A stretch of DNA of 64,000 bases from Sphingomonas hominis. GTDB taxonomy: Bacteria > Pseudomonadota > Alphaproteobacteria > Sphingomonadales > Sphingomonadaceae. The position numbers and the translations under genes were made by a program. Below the pieces are notes generated by a model. It saw only the letters and a program-made list of their open reading frames with translations. It had not been told where the DNA came from and did not search any database. Numbering within the stretch: position 1 is the stretch's first letter; each line of letters begins with the position of its first letter. This document shows positions 36,434-44,423 of the stretch, piece by piece. The stretch is from assembly GCF_013328205.1 (NCBI RefSeq), contig NZ_JABULH010000004.1:248001-312000 (forward strand), read 5' to 3'.

Positions 36434-36858
36434 GCCGCGGCCTCGCCCAGCACTTCGGAGGCGACCGAGATGTACTTGCGCCCAGCCTCTCGCGCCGCGG
36501 CGACGGCAGCGACCACCGACATCGCCTTGCGCGCCGACTCGAGCCGGATCAGCATCGGCAGGTTGATGCCCGCGATTACTTCAATCCGGCCACGCTCCAT
36601 CAGCGAGATGGCGAGGTTGGAGGGGGTTCCGCCGAACAGATCGGTCAGCACGATCACGCCGCGCCCGCCGTCAACATCGGCGATCGCCTGCGCGATATCG
36701 GCGCGGCGCGCTTCCATGTCATCCTCGGGGCCGATCGCGACGGTCTGTACCTGCTTCTGCGGTCCGACCACGTGTTCCATCGCAGTGACGAACTCGTCGG
36801 CCAGCCGGCCATGCGTGACGAGCACCAGCCCGATGATCTGCATTGACTTACCGTTCAT
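36430..36858 (-). CDS. PTS EIIA component, mannose/fructose family
   Basis: 142 aa from ATG 36858, which overlaps the rapZ stop (ATGA); a second ATG five codons later is also plausible. The EIIA-Man fold shows IIGLVLVTHGRLADE with the phosphorylated His (residue 16) and VIVLTDLFGGTPSNLAISLM. There is no EIIB, EIIC or EIID gene nearby. It would accept phosphate from HPr and signal state, as reported for ManX-type proteins of alphaproteobacteria. The C-terminal helix ends in AREAGRKYISVASEVLG. Confidence 0.93.
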   Translation of the reverse strand: MNGKSMQIIGLVLVTHGRLADEFVTAMEHVVGPQKQVQTVAIGPEDDMEARRADIAQAIADVDGGRGVIVLTDLFGGTPSNLAISLMERGRIEVIAGINLPMLIRLESARKAMSVVAAVAAAREAGRKYISVASEVLGEAAA

Positions 36859-37760
36859 TGACCCTGCGGTCGCCCCTCAAGCATGTCCTGCGGCGCCGCC
36901 GCCAAATCGCGATGCAGGACGGTGGGCGAAAACCCCGCGTCGCGCAACCGCGCCGCCACCCGCTCCGTCACGTGCACCGAACGATGTTTGCCGCCGGTAC
37001 ACCCGAACGCGACCGTAACATAGGGCTTTCCCTCTGCCCGGTAGCGCGGCAGCAGCAGCAGCAGCAGGTCCTCGATCCGGCTCACCGCTTCCTCGTACGC
37101 CGGATCGGCCGCGACGTAAGCGGCGACGTCGGGATCGCGTCCCGTCTTGGGTCGCAGCGTCGGCTCCCAGTGCGGATTGCGCAGAAAGCGCATGTCGAAC
37201 ATCAGATCGGCCTCCGCCGGCACCCCGCGGGAGAAGCCGAACGACTCGATCGTCAGCGTGGTCGCCGCGGCATCGTCGCGCGCGAAGGTGGCGCGGATCT
37301 GCTGCGCCAGCGCATTGGCCTTCAACTCGCCGGTATCGATCAACCGGTTCGCCCATTGCCGCAGCGGTGCGAGCAGCGCGCGTTCGCGCGCGATACCGTC
37401 GCGCACCGGGCGATCCTCCGCCAGCGGGTGGCGGCGCCGCGTCTCGGCGTAGCGACGCGCGAGCTCGTCGGCGGAGCAGTCGAGGAACAAGGTGCCGATG
37501 TCGAGGTCGCTGCGCGTCCGCAACGCGGCGACCTGCGCGATGAATGCGTCCGGATCGAAGTCACGCGTGCGCGATCCGAACCCGAGCGCGAGCGGTCGCT
37601 CGGTCGCGCCCGCCTCAGGCTGCGTGCCGTGGAGAAAGCGCGGCAACAAGGTGAGCGGCAGATTGTCGACCGTCTCCCAACCGACATCTTCCAGCGTCTT
37701 GAGCACCGTCGACTTGCCGGCGCCCGACATGCCGACGACCAGCAGAACCGGCGTCGTCAC
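36855..37760 (-). CDS. rapZ: RNase adapter protein RapZ (YvcJ family)
   Basis: 301 aa from the GTG at 37760, which overlaps the hprK stop (GTGA); a GTG three codons upstream (37769) is also in frame. Walker A is VVGMSGAGKSTVLKTLED. The C-terminal part carries VAFGCTGGKHRSVHVTERVA, the conserved metabolite- and RNA-binding core of RapZ. In enterobacteria it targets a small RNA to RNase E; in this group the role is less clear. It sits between HprK and EIIA, a conserved alphaproteobacterial order. Confidence 0.93.
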   Translation of the reverse strand: MTTPVLLVVGMSGAGKSTVLKTLEDVGWETVDNLPLTLLPRFLHGTQPEAGATERPLALGFGSRTRDFDPDAFIAQVAALRTRSDLDIGTLFLDCSADELARRYAETRRRHPLAEDRPVRDGIARERALLAPLRQWANRLIDTGELKANALAQQIRATFARDDAAATTLTIESFGFSRGVPAEADLMFDMRFLRNPHWEPTLRPKTGRDPDVAAYVAADPAYEEAVSRIEDLLLLLLPRYRAEGKPYVTVAFGCTGGKHRSVHVTERVAARLRDAGFSPTVLHRDLAAAPQDMLEGRPQGQ

Positions 37761-38179
37761 GCGCCGCACTCCGCCAGAAATTGCGCCAGCGCGCGTTCGA
37801 CCTTGATCGCGGCAGACGGGGCGCGCGGATCGATCACGATCGCGCGCACGCGCTGGTCGGCGATGGTGCGCCAGCTAGGCCTCGGCATACGATCGACCTC
37901 ATCGCCGAGGCCTACCACCATTCGGACCGTGATGGAGGGGGTGAATGGCATAACGACGATGCCGATGCCCCTTATCTCCATCCGGCCCGCGATCGTCGCG
38001 GGCGGCGTGGCGATCAGCTTGCCCTCCAGCGCCACCAGCTGGGTATAATCGTCGCTCACGAGCAGCGCGCCGCGGTCGATCAGGCGGAGCGCGAGATCCG
38101 ACTTGCCCGCACCCGATGATCCGAGCAGCATTACGCCGTGGCCCCCGATCGCCACGGTCGTCGCGTGAACCGCGCTCAC
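37757..38179 (-). CDS. hprK: HPr kinase/phosphorylase, short alphaproteobacterial form
   Basis: 140 aa, about half the length of the firmicute protein because the N-terminal domain is missing. Walker A reads LLGSSGAGKSDLALRL, and the LLVSDDYTQLVAL and MEIRGIGIVVMP elements match the HprK catalytic core. It phosphorylates the Ser of HPr. The GTG start overlaps the chvG stop (GTGA) and the stop overlaps the rapZ start. Short forms like this are normal in alphaproteobacteria. Confidence 0.93.
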   Translation of the reverse strand: MSAVHATTVAIGGHGVMLLGSSGAGKSDLALRLIDRGALLVSDDYTQLVALEGKLIATPPATIAGRMEIRGIGIVVMPFTPSITVRMVVGLGDEVDRMPRPSWRTIADQRVRAIVIDPRAPSAAIKVERALAQFLAECGA

Positions 38180-39750
38180 GCGGGTTCGACCGCGTCGGCA
38201 ATCGGCAACCGAACGACGAAGCGCGCGCCGCTCAGCCGGTCCTCGCGGCTCTCGACCGCGACGCTGCCCTGATGTGCCTCGACGATGGTGCGGGCGATGG
38301 CGAGCCCCAGGCCCGAGTGCTTGCCGAACGCTTCCTCACTCGGTCGGACCGAGTGGAAGCGGCGGAAGATCGCCTCGCGCGCTTCCGCGGGTACGCCGGG
38401 TCCTTCGTCCTCCACGCGCACCTCGATGTCCTCGTCGACGCGTCGCACCGCGATGGAGACGATCCCGCCGTCTGGCGAGAAGGACAAAGCATTGTCGATC
38501 AGATTGTCGAACACGCGCTCCAACCGGGCACCCTCCGCCATAACGGGCACCTGCGCGTCGGGGAGCAGGTCGAGGTGAAGCCTAATGCCGCGCACAGTGC
38601 CGCGCTGCTCGCGCTGCGCGATCTGGCTCGCGATCATCGCGATCAGATCGATTCGCTCGAACTTCGCGCGGCTGAGCTGCGCGTCGAGGCGCGATGCTTC
38701 GGAGATGTCGCTGATCAGCCGGTCAAGCCGGTGCACGTCGTCGGCGACGATCGCGAGCAGTCTTGCCTGCGCGTCGCGATCGTCGATCAGCGTGAGCGAG
38801 TCGACCGCGCTGCGCAGCGAAGCGAGCGGGTTCTTCAACTCGTGCGTCACGTCGGCGGCGAATGCCTCGGTCGCGTCGATCCTGGCACGCAGCGCTAGGC
38901 TCATGTCGGAGAGCGCGCGCGCGAGCATCCCGATCTCATCGCGACGCTCGGGCAGCCGCGGCACCACCACCTCGCGCGCACGTCCCAACCGAACACGTAC
39001 CGCGGCGCGCGCCAGCCGGCGGAGCGGATCGACGATCGTGCGCGCCAGGTACAGCGACAACGCGACCGAGATCGCCAGCGCGGTGAGCACCACCAGGCTC
39101 AGGCGATAACGTTCAACCCGGACGCGCTCGGTGATGTCGCGCGCGTTGATCGTCGACAGCACCACCGAGCCACCAGGCAAGGGGGCCGCGGCGGTGATGA
39201 CCGGGGTGCGATCGGGCGCGCGCCATACGGTAGCAGACAAGGTACGGGTGGTGCGGGCAATGCCCGGGTCGACCTGCGAGCGGCTCGGATCGCCCTGGAA
39301 TGCCGGGGAGGAGGGCGCACGCACGATAAAATCGATCAACGCATCGAGCCACCGCGCGGCGCGCTGCCCCAGCCCGTCGGTGCGCGGATCGACCAGCGTG
39401 AAGTCGGAACCGCCCAGTCGTTCGCTGTCCATCAGCACGCGATCGGATCGGTCGAGCAATTGCAATCTGCCGCCCGTATCACGCGCCAACCGCGTGAGCA
39501 CCGCGGGACGACTAGCAGGCGGGGCGGCGTTCAGCGCTTCCGCCATCAACCCCGCTTCGCGACGCACCTGCATGACCCGGCTGTCGAGAATGCGGGTTCG
39601 GAACGAATCGAGGTAGAAGAACCCGCCGCCCAGCAGCAGCAGCGCAAAGACGTTGACCGCCAGGATGCGCGGCGTGAGCGAGACCTGATCCGACCACCGC
39701 CGCGCGGGGTCGCCCGGCTCACTCCTCGGAGAAGCGGTAGCCGGCGCCAT
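38176..39750 (-). CDS. chvG: Sensor histidine kinase, ChvG/ExoS family
   Basis: 524 aa from ATG 39750, the only usable start that precedes the first membrane segment; it overlaps the chvI 3' end by 32 bases in another frame. Membrane segment 1 is [18 protein letters not shown], followed by a periplasmic sensor domain and a second segment ([17 protein letters not shown]), HAMP, then the H-box [19 protein letters not shown]-box ([14 protein letters not shown]) and G boxes. ChvG/ChvI senses acid or cell-envelope stress in relatives. Cotranscribed with hprK downstream. Confidence 0.92.
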   Translation of the reverse strand: MAPATASPRSEPGDPARRWSDQVSLTPRILAVNVFALLLLGGGFFYLDSFRTRILDSRVMQVRREAGLMAEALNAAPPASRPAVLTRLARDTGGRLQLLDRSDRVLMDSERLGGSDFTLVDPRTDGLGQRAARWLDALIDFIVRAPSSPAFQGDPSRSQVDPGIARTTRTLSATVWRAPDRTPVITAAAPLPGGSVVLSTINARDITERVRVERYRLSLVVLTALAISVALSLYLARTIVDPLRRLARAAVRVRLGRAREVVVPRLPERRDEIGMLARALSDMSLALRARIDATEAFAADVTHELKNPLASLRSAVDSLTLIDDRDAQARLLAIVADDVHRLDRLISDISEASRLDAQLSRAKFERIDLIAMIASQIAQREQRGTVRGIRLHLDLLPDAQVPVMAEGARLERVFDNLIDNALSFSPDGGIVSIAVRRVDEDIEVRVEDEGPGVPAEAREAIFRRFHSVRPSEEAFGKHSGLGLAIARTIVEAHQGSVAVESREDRLSGARFVVRLPIADAVEPA

Positions 39751-40423
39751 ATAGCGTTTCGATCGAGTCGAAGTCGCGGTCGACCTCGCGGAACTTGCGG
39801 CGCACGCGCTTGATGTGCGAATCGATCGTGCGATCGTCGACGTAAATGTCGTCCTGGTACGCCGCATCCATCAACTGGTTGCGCGTCTTGACGATGCCAG
39901 GGCGCTGCGCGAGCGTTTCCAGGATCAGGAACTCGGTGACGGTCAGCGTGACCGGCGTGCCGTTCCACGACACGCGGTGGCGCGCCGGATCCATTACCAG
40001 CCGCCCGCGCTCGATCGGGCCGTTCGTCTCGGCCTGCTCCGGGTCCGACCCGGCGGTTAGTTCGGTGCGGCGCAGGATGGCACGAATGCGCGCGATCAGC
40101 AGCCGCTGGCTGAACGGCTTGGCGATGTAATCGTCTGCACCGAGCGCAAGGCCGAGCGCTTCATCGAGCTCGTCGTCCTTGCTGGTCAGGAAAATAACCG
40201 GCGTCGACTGCTTCTCACGCAGGCGACGCAGCAGTTCGAGCCCGTCCATCCGCGGCATCTTGATGTCGAGAATCGCGAGATCGGGCGGGTTCTCGATCAA
40301 CGCCTTTAACGCCGCCTCACCGTCAGGATAGAGCCGCGTCAGAAAACCTTCGGCCTGCAGCGCGATCGACACCGAGGTCAGGATGTTGCGATCATCGTCG
40401 ACCAGGGCGATCGTTGCACTCAT
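39719..40423 (-). CDS. chvI: Response regulator ChvI, OmpR/PhoB type
   Basis: 234 aa from ATG 40423 ([20 protein letters not shown]); a longer in-frame start at 40459 is not needed. The receiver has the Asp in [13 protein letters not shown] and the Lys in [12 protein letters not shown]. The C-terminal winged helix contains [19 protein letters not shown] and [20 protein letters not shown], a highly recognisable ChvI signature. The end [10 protein letters not shown] overlaps the chvG start. The first gene of the chvI-chvG-hprK-rapZ-EIIA-HPr run. Confidence 0.95.
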   Translation of the reverse strand: MSATIALVDDDRNILTSVSIALQAEGFLTRLYPDGEAALKALIENPPDLAILDIKMPRMDGLELLRRLREKQSTPVIFLTSKDDELDEALGLALGADDYIAKPFSQRLLIARIRAILRRTELTAGSDPEQAETNGPIERGRLVMDPARHRVSWNGTPVTLTVTEFLILETLAQRPGIVKTRNQLMDAAYQDDIYVDDRTIDSHIKRVRRKFREVDRDFDSIETLYGAGYRFSEE

Positions 40424-40529
40424 GGCAGGTTCGCTAGTCCAAACCGGCGCGCGGCTCAATGCTGTAAGAAAGCGCCATCGACCGAGTAACCATTGCCGAG
40501 GATGATGCGCGAACCGCGACGCGAAAAGC

Positions 40530-40604
40530 TGGTGACCCCTACGAGAATCGAACTCGTGTTTTCGCCGTGAGAGGGCGACGTCCTAACCGCTAGACGAAGG
40601 GGCC
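40530..40604 (-). tRNA. tRNA-Glu (anticodon CTC), CCA encoded
   Basis: The minus strand reads GGCCCCTTCGTCTAGCGG at the 5' end. Acceptor stem of seven pairs (one G-T), anticodon stem TCGCC/GGCGA around the loop CTCTCAC gives anticodon CTC, and the T arm is ACGAG-TTCGATT-CTCGT. The 3' end is followed by encoded CCA. A promoter lies just upstream (40624-40652). Confidence 0.95.
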
Positions 40605-40623
40605 GTGCGCAGTGTGAGGCGCG

Positions 40624-40652
40624 CAGATACGGCGATGCCGCTTGGGCGTCAA
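40624..40652 (-). promoter_or_regulatory. Sigma-70-type promoter of tRNA-Glu
   Basis: On the minus strand TTGACG (40652-40647) and TATCTG (40629-40624) are separated by exactly 17 bases. The -10 box lies 19 bases before the tRNA 5' end, giving a short leader of about 12 bases. Spacing and both hexamers are good for a housekeeping promoter. Confidence 0.75.
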
Positions 40653-40710
40653 GCACGCTTTTGCTCGGCACCGAGCAGGCGGGTACAGTCGCGCCCGCCC
40701 GCGTCGGCGA

Positions 40711-42081
40711 TCATGCCGCCTTGCGACGCTCCGCCATCTCGGTGTTGAGCATCTCGGCCAGCAGGAACGCGAGCTCCAGGCTCTGTCCGGCGTTCAACCG
40801 CGGGTCGCAATGCGTGTGGTAGCGATCGGCCAGGCTCTGCTCGGTCACGTCGATCGCGCCGCCGGTGCACTCGGTGACGTTCTGCCCGGTCATCTCGGCG
40901 TGAATACCACCCGCGTGCGTCCCCTCGGCGCGATGCACCGCGAAGAAGCCGCGCACCTCTGCCAGGATGCGATCAAAGGGCCGCGTCTTGTAGCCGTTGG
41001 CGGCCTTGACGACATTGCCGTGCATCGGGTCGCACGACCACACCACCGGATGCCCCTCACGCGTCACCGCGCGCACCAGCCGCGGCAGATGTGCCTCGAT
41101 CTTGTCGTGGCCGTAACGCGTGATCAGCGTCATGCGCCCGGGCACGCGCGCGGGGTTGAGCGTGTCTAGCATGCGCAGCAGCGCGTCGGGCTCCAGGCTC
41201 GGCCCGCACTTGACGCCGATCGGATTGCCGATCCCACGCAGGAACTCGACGTGCGCCGATCCCTCGAACCGCGTGCGGTCCCCGATCCACAGGAAGTGCG
41301 CCGACGTGTCGTACCAGTCGCCGGTCAGCGAATCCTGCCGCGCCATCGCCTGCTCGAACGGCAGCAGCAGCGCCTCGTGGCTGGTGTAGAAGGTCGTCTG
41401 GGATAGTTGCGGCACCGTGTCGGGGCTGATCCCGCACGCTTCCATGAAGTCGAGCGCTTCGCCGATCCGATCGGCAGTCTCGGCATATTTCTTCGCCCAG
41501 GGGGATCGACCCATGAAGTCGTGCGTCCAGCGATGCACCTGGTGCAGGTTCGCGTAGCCACCTTGCGCGAACGCCCGCAGCAGGTTGAGCGTCGCCGCCG
41601 ACTGCGCGTAGGCGCGCACCATTCGCTCGGGGTCGGGCACGCGCGAACTGATTGTGAACGCAATGTCGTTGACGTTGTCGCCGCGGTAGCTCGGCAGCTC
41701 GACGCCGTCGATCGTCTCGTTGTCGGCCGAGCGCGGCTTGGCGAATTGCCCCGCCATCCGCCCGAGCTTCACCACCGGCAGCTTGGACGCGAAGGTCAGC
41801 ACCACCGCCATCTGCAGGATGACGCGAAATGTGTCGCGAATGTTGTTGGGGTGAAATTCGGCAAAGCTTTCCGCGCAATCGCCGCCCTGAAGCAGGAACG
41901 CCTTGCCCTCTGCCACCTTCGCCAGATCGCCCGTCAGGTTGCGCGCCTCGCCCGCGAACACCAGCGGCGGGAAGTTCGCCAAGCGATCGGTCGCGTCCTT
42001 CAACGCCGCGGCGTCGGGATAGGTAGGGAGCTGCCGCGCCTCGTGGCGAGTCCAGCTATCGGGGGCCCAATTGGCGGCCAT
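40711..42081 (-). CDS. Class II 3-deoxy-7-phosphoheptulonate (DAHP) synthase
   Basis: 456 aa from ATG 42081 ([10 protein letters not shown]), where homologues begin; ATG 42093 and GTG 42096 are upstream alternatives. It joins PEP and erythrose 4-phosphate in the first step of the shikimate pathway. Class II hallmarks are [56 protein letters not shown] and [11 protein letters not shown]. It is the plant-like type, unrelated to AroG/F/H of E. coli. Confidence 0.95.
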   Translation of the reverse strand: MAANWAPDSWTRHEARQLPTYPDAAALKDATDRLANFPPLVFAGEARNLTGDLAKVAEGKAFLLQGGDCAESFAEFHPNNIRDTFRVILQMAVVLTFASKLPVVKLGRMAGQFAKPRSADNETIDGVELPSYRGDNVNDIAFTISSRVPDPERMVRAYAQSAATLNLLRAFAQGGYANLHQVHRWTHDFMGRSPWAKKYAETADRIGEALDFMEACGISPDTVPQLSQTTFYTSHEALLLPFEQAMARQDSLTGDWYDTSAHFLWIGDRTRFEGSAHVEFLRGIGNPIGVKCGPSLEPDALLRMLDTLNPARVPGRMTLITRYGHDKIEAHLPRLVRAVTREGHPVVWSCDPMHGNVVKAANGYKTRPFDRILAEVRGFFAVHRAEGTHAGGIHAEMTGQNVTECTGGAIDVTEQSLADRYHTHCDPRLNAGQSLELAFLLAEMLNTEMAERRKAA

Positions 42082-42169
42082 GTGCAGTTCCATCACTTAA
42101 CAAGAGCAACAATCCGTGCGTCCGTTAGCCCTTGCACGCAACGAAGAAAAGTTTGCAATCGAACGCGCA

Positions 42170-42190
42170 GTGATCGGACATGCCGATCAC
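42170..42190. other. Perfect hairpin between the 37-aa microprotein gene and the DAHP synthase gene
   Basis: GTGATCGG and CCGATCAC flank the loop ACATG, a perfect 8-base stem. It lies a few bases after the microprotein stop and about 90 bases before the DAHP synthase start. No T-tract follows on the minus strand, so it may be an attenuation or processing element or a protein-binding palindrome rather than a terminator. Confidence 0.4.
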
Positions 42191-42194
42191 GCCG

Positions 42195-42308
42195 TCAGAA
42201 CAGGTCGAGCGATCCGCCGCGCACGTCCGCGACCAGATACCCGATCGCCAGCAGCCAGCCGAGCGCACAGAACAACCACAACATCATCCATTGCCAGCGA
42301 CGCTGCAT
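42195..42308 (-). CDS. Predicted 37-aa single-pass membrane microprotein
   Basis: Reading the minus strand gives ATG at 42308 and TGA at 42195-42197: a basic-aromatic start (MQRRWQWMM), then a hydrophobic segment (LWLFCALGWLLAIGYLVADV) and the tail RGGSLDLF. The leader carries GGCGAG about seven bases before the ATG. Positive charges before and acidic residues after the segment suggest N-in, C-out. It was too short for the usual gene length cutoffs. No family is known to me. Confidence 0.5.
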   Translation of the reverse strand: MQRRWQWMMLWLFCALGWLLAIGYLVADVRGGSLDLF

Positions 42309-42376
42309 GATCCACTCGCCTGCCTGTCACAACGCGTTCGCGGTGCGTGAGCGCCGATGAACCGTGGATGACCGCG

Positions 42377-43159
42377 TCAGAGCACGCCCGGAAACGCGCC
42401 GCCGTCGATCAGCAAACTCTGTCCGGTGATGAACCCGGCCTTGTCCGAGCACAGGAACGCACAGGCAGCGCCGAACTCGTCGGGCGCGCCGAAACGCTTC
42501 GCCGGGATCCGCTCGCGCGCGCGCTGCGCGGCCTCGTCCACGTCGATGCCCTGCTGCGCCGCGGCGAAGGCGTGGACACCCGCTAGTCGCCGCGTGTCGA
42601 ACAGTCCGGGCAGCAGAAAGTTGATCGTGACGTTCGCATGCGCGACCGAGCGCGCCACCCCGGCCAGAAAGCCGGTCAGCCCGACACGCGCGCCACTCGA
42701 GAGGTCAAGTCCCGCCACCGGCGCCTTGACCGCGGCCGAGGTAATACAGACGATCCGCCCGAACCGCCGTTCGACCATGCCGTCGATCACGCGCTGCACC
42801 ATCCGGATCGGCGTCACCATGTTCGCCTCCAGCCCGGCACGCATCGCCGCGCCGTCGAGCGCGCGAAAGTCGCGCAGCGGCGGTCCCGCATTGTTGTTGA
42901 CCAGAATGTCGGGCGCGCCACTCGCCGCGGCAACCAACGCCTCCTGCGTCGCGTCCTCGGCGATGTCGCCTGCGACGGTCGCGACCCGAGCGCCCGTTGC
43001 CTCGCGGATCGCTGCCGCTGTGGCGGCGAGCGCGTCCTCGTCACGCCCGTTCAGCACCAACGCGCAGCCCGCCTCGGCGAGCGCCAGCGCACAACCACGT
43101 CCCAAGCCTTGGCTCGACGCGCAGACGATCGCGGTGCGTCCGCGAAGGTTCAGGTCCAT
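42377..43159 (-). CDS. SDR family protein with altered catalytic residues
   Basis: 260 aa Rossmann-fold short-chain dehydrogenase. The cofactor loop is CASSQGLGRGCALALAEAG and the NNNAGPP motif is present. The active-site Ser is in CITSAAVKAP; the expected YxxxK comes out as SSGAR (Ser and Arg) when counted 13 and 17 residues on. Sequences with SGAR at this place form a known divergent SDR branch, in my recollection. An NAD(P)-binding role is likely; oxidoreductase activity is not certain. Confidence 0.88.
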   Translation of the reverse strand: MDLNLRGRTAIVCASSQGLGRGCALALAEAGCALVLNGRDEDALAATAAAIREATGARVATVAGDIAEDATQEALVAAASGAPDILVNNNAGPPLRDFRALDGAAMRAGLEANMVTPIRMVQRVIDGMVERRFGRIVCITSAAVKAPVAGLDLSSGARVGLTGFLAGVARSVAHANVTINFLLPGLFDTRRLAGVHAFAAAQQGIDVDEAAQRARERIPAKRFGAPDEFGAACAFLCSDKAGFITGQSLLIDGGAFPGVL

Positions 43160-43192
43160 TCGACCGTTCTCAACGTGTCTGCGGTGCGCCGT

Positions 43193-43339
43193 TCACTGCG
43201 CGGTGGAGCGGCCGCTGACCGGCGTATAGGATTTAATCCCGCGCAGTCGCCGCTTGCGCGCCTTGCGCTTCTTTGACCACACCAACCCAACGACGCTTCC
43301 GACCAGGGCGATTGCCGCGATCAGGCCGTAGGCAACCAT
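43193..43339 (-). CDS. Predicted 48-aa single-pass membrane microprotein
   Basis: ATG at 43339 and TGA at 43193-43195. The product begins with a hydrophobic N-terminal segment (MVAYGLIAAIALVGSVVGLV) followed by a strongly basic run (WSKKRKARKRRLRGIKS), a hydrophilic tail and no acidic residues. It would be an N-out, C-in membrane peptide whose tail can bind nucleic acid or lipid head groups. GGAG and GGAAG in the leader could serve as ribosome-binding sites. The next gene downstream is the SDR at 43159. No family recognised. Confidence 0.5.
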   Translation of the reverse strand: MVAYGLIAAIALVGSVVGLVWSKKRKARKRRLRGIKSYTPVSGRSTAQ

Positions 43340-43484
43340 CAATCTTGCTTCCAACTCCAAACTCCCGGTTCAAAGCCAGGGCGTGTTAAGGAAATAAACG
43401 GCTCGCCGCAATCGTCTAAGCACGATCGTTCACCGTCGATCGATCCTCGGTCGCGTCGAAAAACCGGTTGGTCGCGCTTGGAGA

Positions 43485-44423
43485 TCAATAGCCCGCATCG
43501 AGATCGGCGACATTCTTCAACGCGCGGCCGGCGCGATATGCGCTCAGATTGTCGAGGAACAACGCACCTGCACGCTCGAACATCTTGGTCTGGCTGCGGC
43601 CAGACAGATGCATGGTGATCATGCAATTGGGCGCGCTCCACAGCGGGTGGTCGGACGGCAGCGGCTCCGGGTTGGTCGGATCAAGAAAGGCGCCGCCGAT
43701 CCGCCGCTCGCGCAGCGCCGCGAGCAGCGCGTCGTCGTCGATCATATCGCCGCGCGCGATGTTGATCAGCCACGCGCCCGGCTTCATCGCGGCGAGTTCG
43801 TCCGCGCCGATCATCGCCTTGGTGTCGCCGGTCGATGGCGCGGCGAGAATCACCCAGTCGAACTCGCCCAACCGCGCGCGCCACGCGTCCGGTGTGAGCG
43901 AGCCGTCGCGACCCGACCGCGTCACGCCGGTCACGTCCACGCCGAAAGCGGCCAGCCGCTCCGCGATCAATCGTCCGATCGCGCCCATCCCGATGATCAG
44001 CGCGCGCGTATCGGCCAACTCGATCTTGCCCGGCGCGTCCTTCGGCCACTCGCGCCGGTCCTGCGCGCGCAACACCTCGTCGTAGCGCTTGGCCGCGACC
44101 AGCACGCCCATCACCGCATACTCAGCGACTGCGATCGCGTTGATGCCGACGCCGTTGGTCAGCGTAACGCTTCGCTCGCGTAGCAGGTCGAGCGGAAACG
44201 CGTCGAGCCCGGCATAGATCGTCGATACCCACTTGAGCTCGGGTCCGGCGGCGCGGATCGCCTCGGCGACGTGGCTCGTCGGTTGCATGTCGACCCAGGC
44301 GATCTCGGCGTCGGCAATCATCGCCTTGGCCTCGTCGGGTGAGGTGAACCACGCCACCTCCAGGTCGCTCGGCAGCTTGGCTTCGAGCAGCGGTCGCGCG
44401 ATCTCGGGGAGAACGGCCTTCAT
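43485..44423 (-). CDS. D-2-hydroxyacid dehydrogenase
   Basis: 312 aa from ATG 44423, whose ATGA overlaps the cysS stop. The NAD-binding loop is GMGAIGRLIAERLAAFG. The catalytic Arg is in NIARGDMIDDDALLAAL, Glu in LDPTNPEPLP and His in TMHLSGRS. An N-terminal substrate domain precedes the Rossmann fold. The family reduces 2-keto acids to D-2-hydroxyacids; the exact substrate is not resolvable. Coupled to cysS, with no clear metabolic link. Confidence 0.9.
   Translation of the reverse strand: MKAVLPEIARPLLEAKLPSDLEVAWFTSPDEAKAMIADAEIAWVDMQPTSHVAEAIRAAGPELKWVSTIYAGLDAFPLDLLRERSVTLTNGVGINAIAVAEYAVMGVLVAAKRYDEVLRAQDRREWPKDAPGKIELADTRALIIGMGAIGRLIAERLAAFGVDVTGVTRSGRDGSLTPDAWRARLGEFDWVILAAPSTGDTKAMIGADELAAMKPGAWLINIARGDMIDDDALLAALRERRIGGAFLDPTNPEPLPSDHPLWSAPNCMITMHLSGRSQTKMFERAGALFLDNLSAYRAGRALKNVADLDAGY

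Noticed and set aside
34440-36566. 708-codon plus-strand frame over the arginase, TrmH and HPr genes
   Set aside because: All three minus-strand genes have strong family motifs; the plus-strand product is basic and low-complexity.
40460-40529. Terminator after tRNA-Glu
   Set aside because: Only weak imperfect stems (CGCGTCGCGGTTCGCG) and no clear T-tract could be seen.
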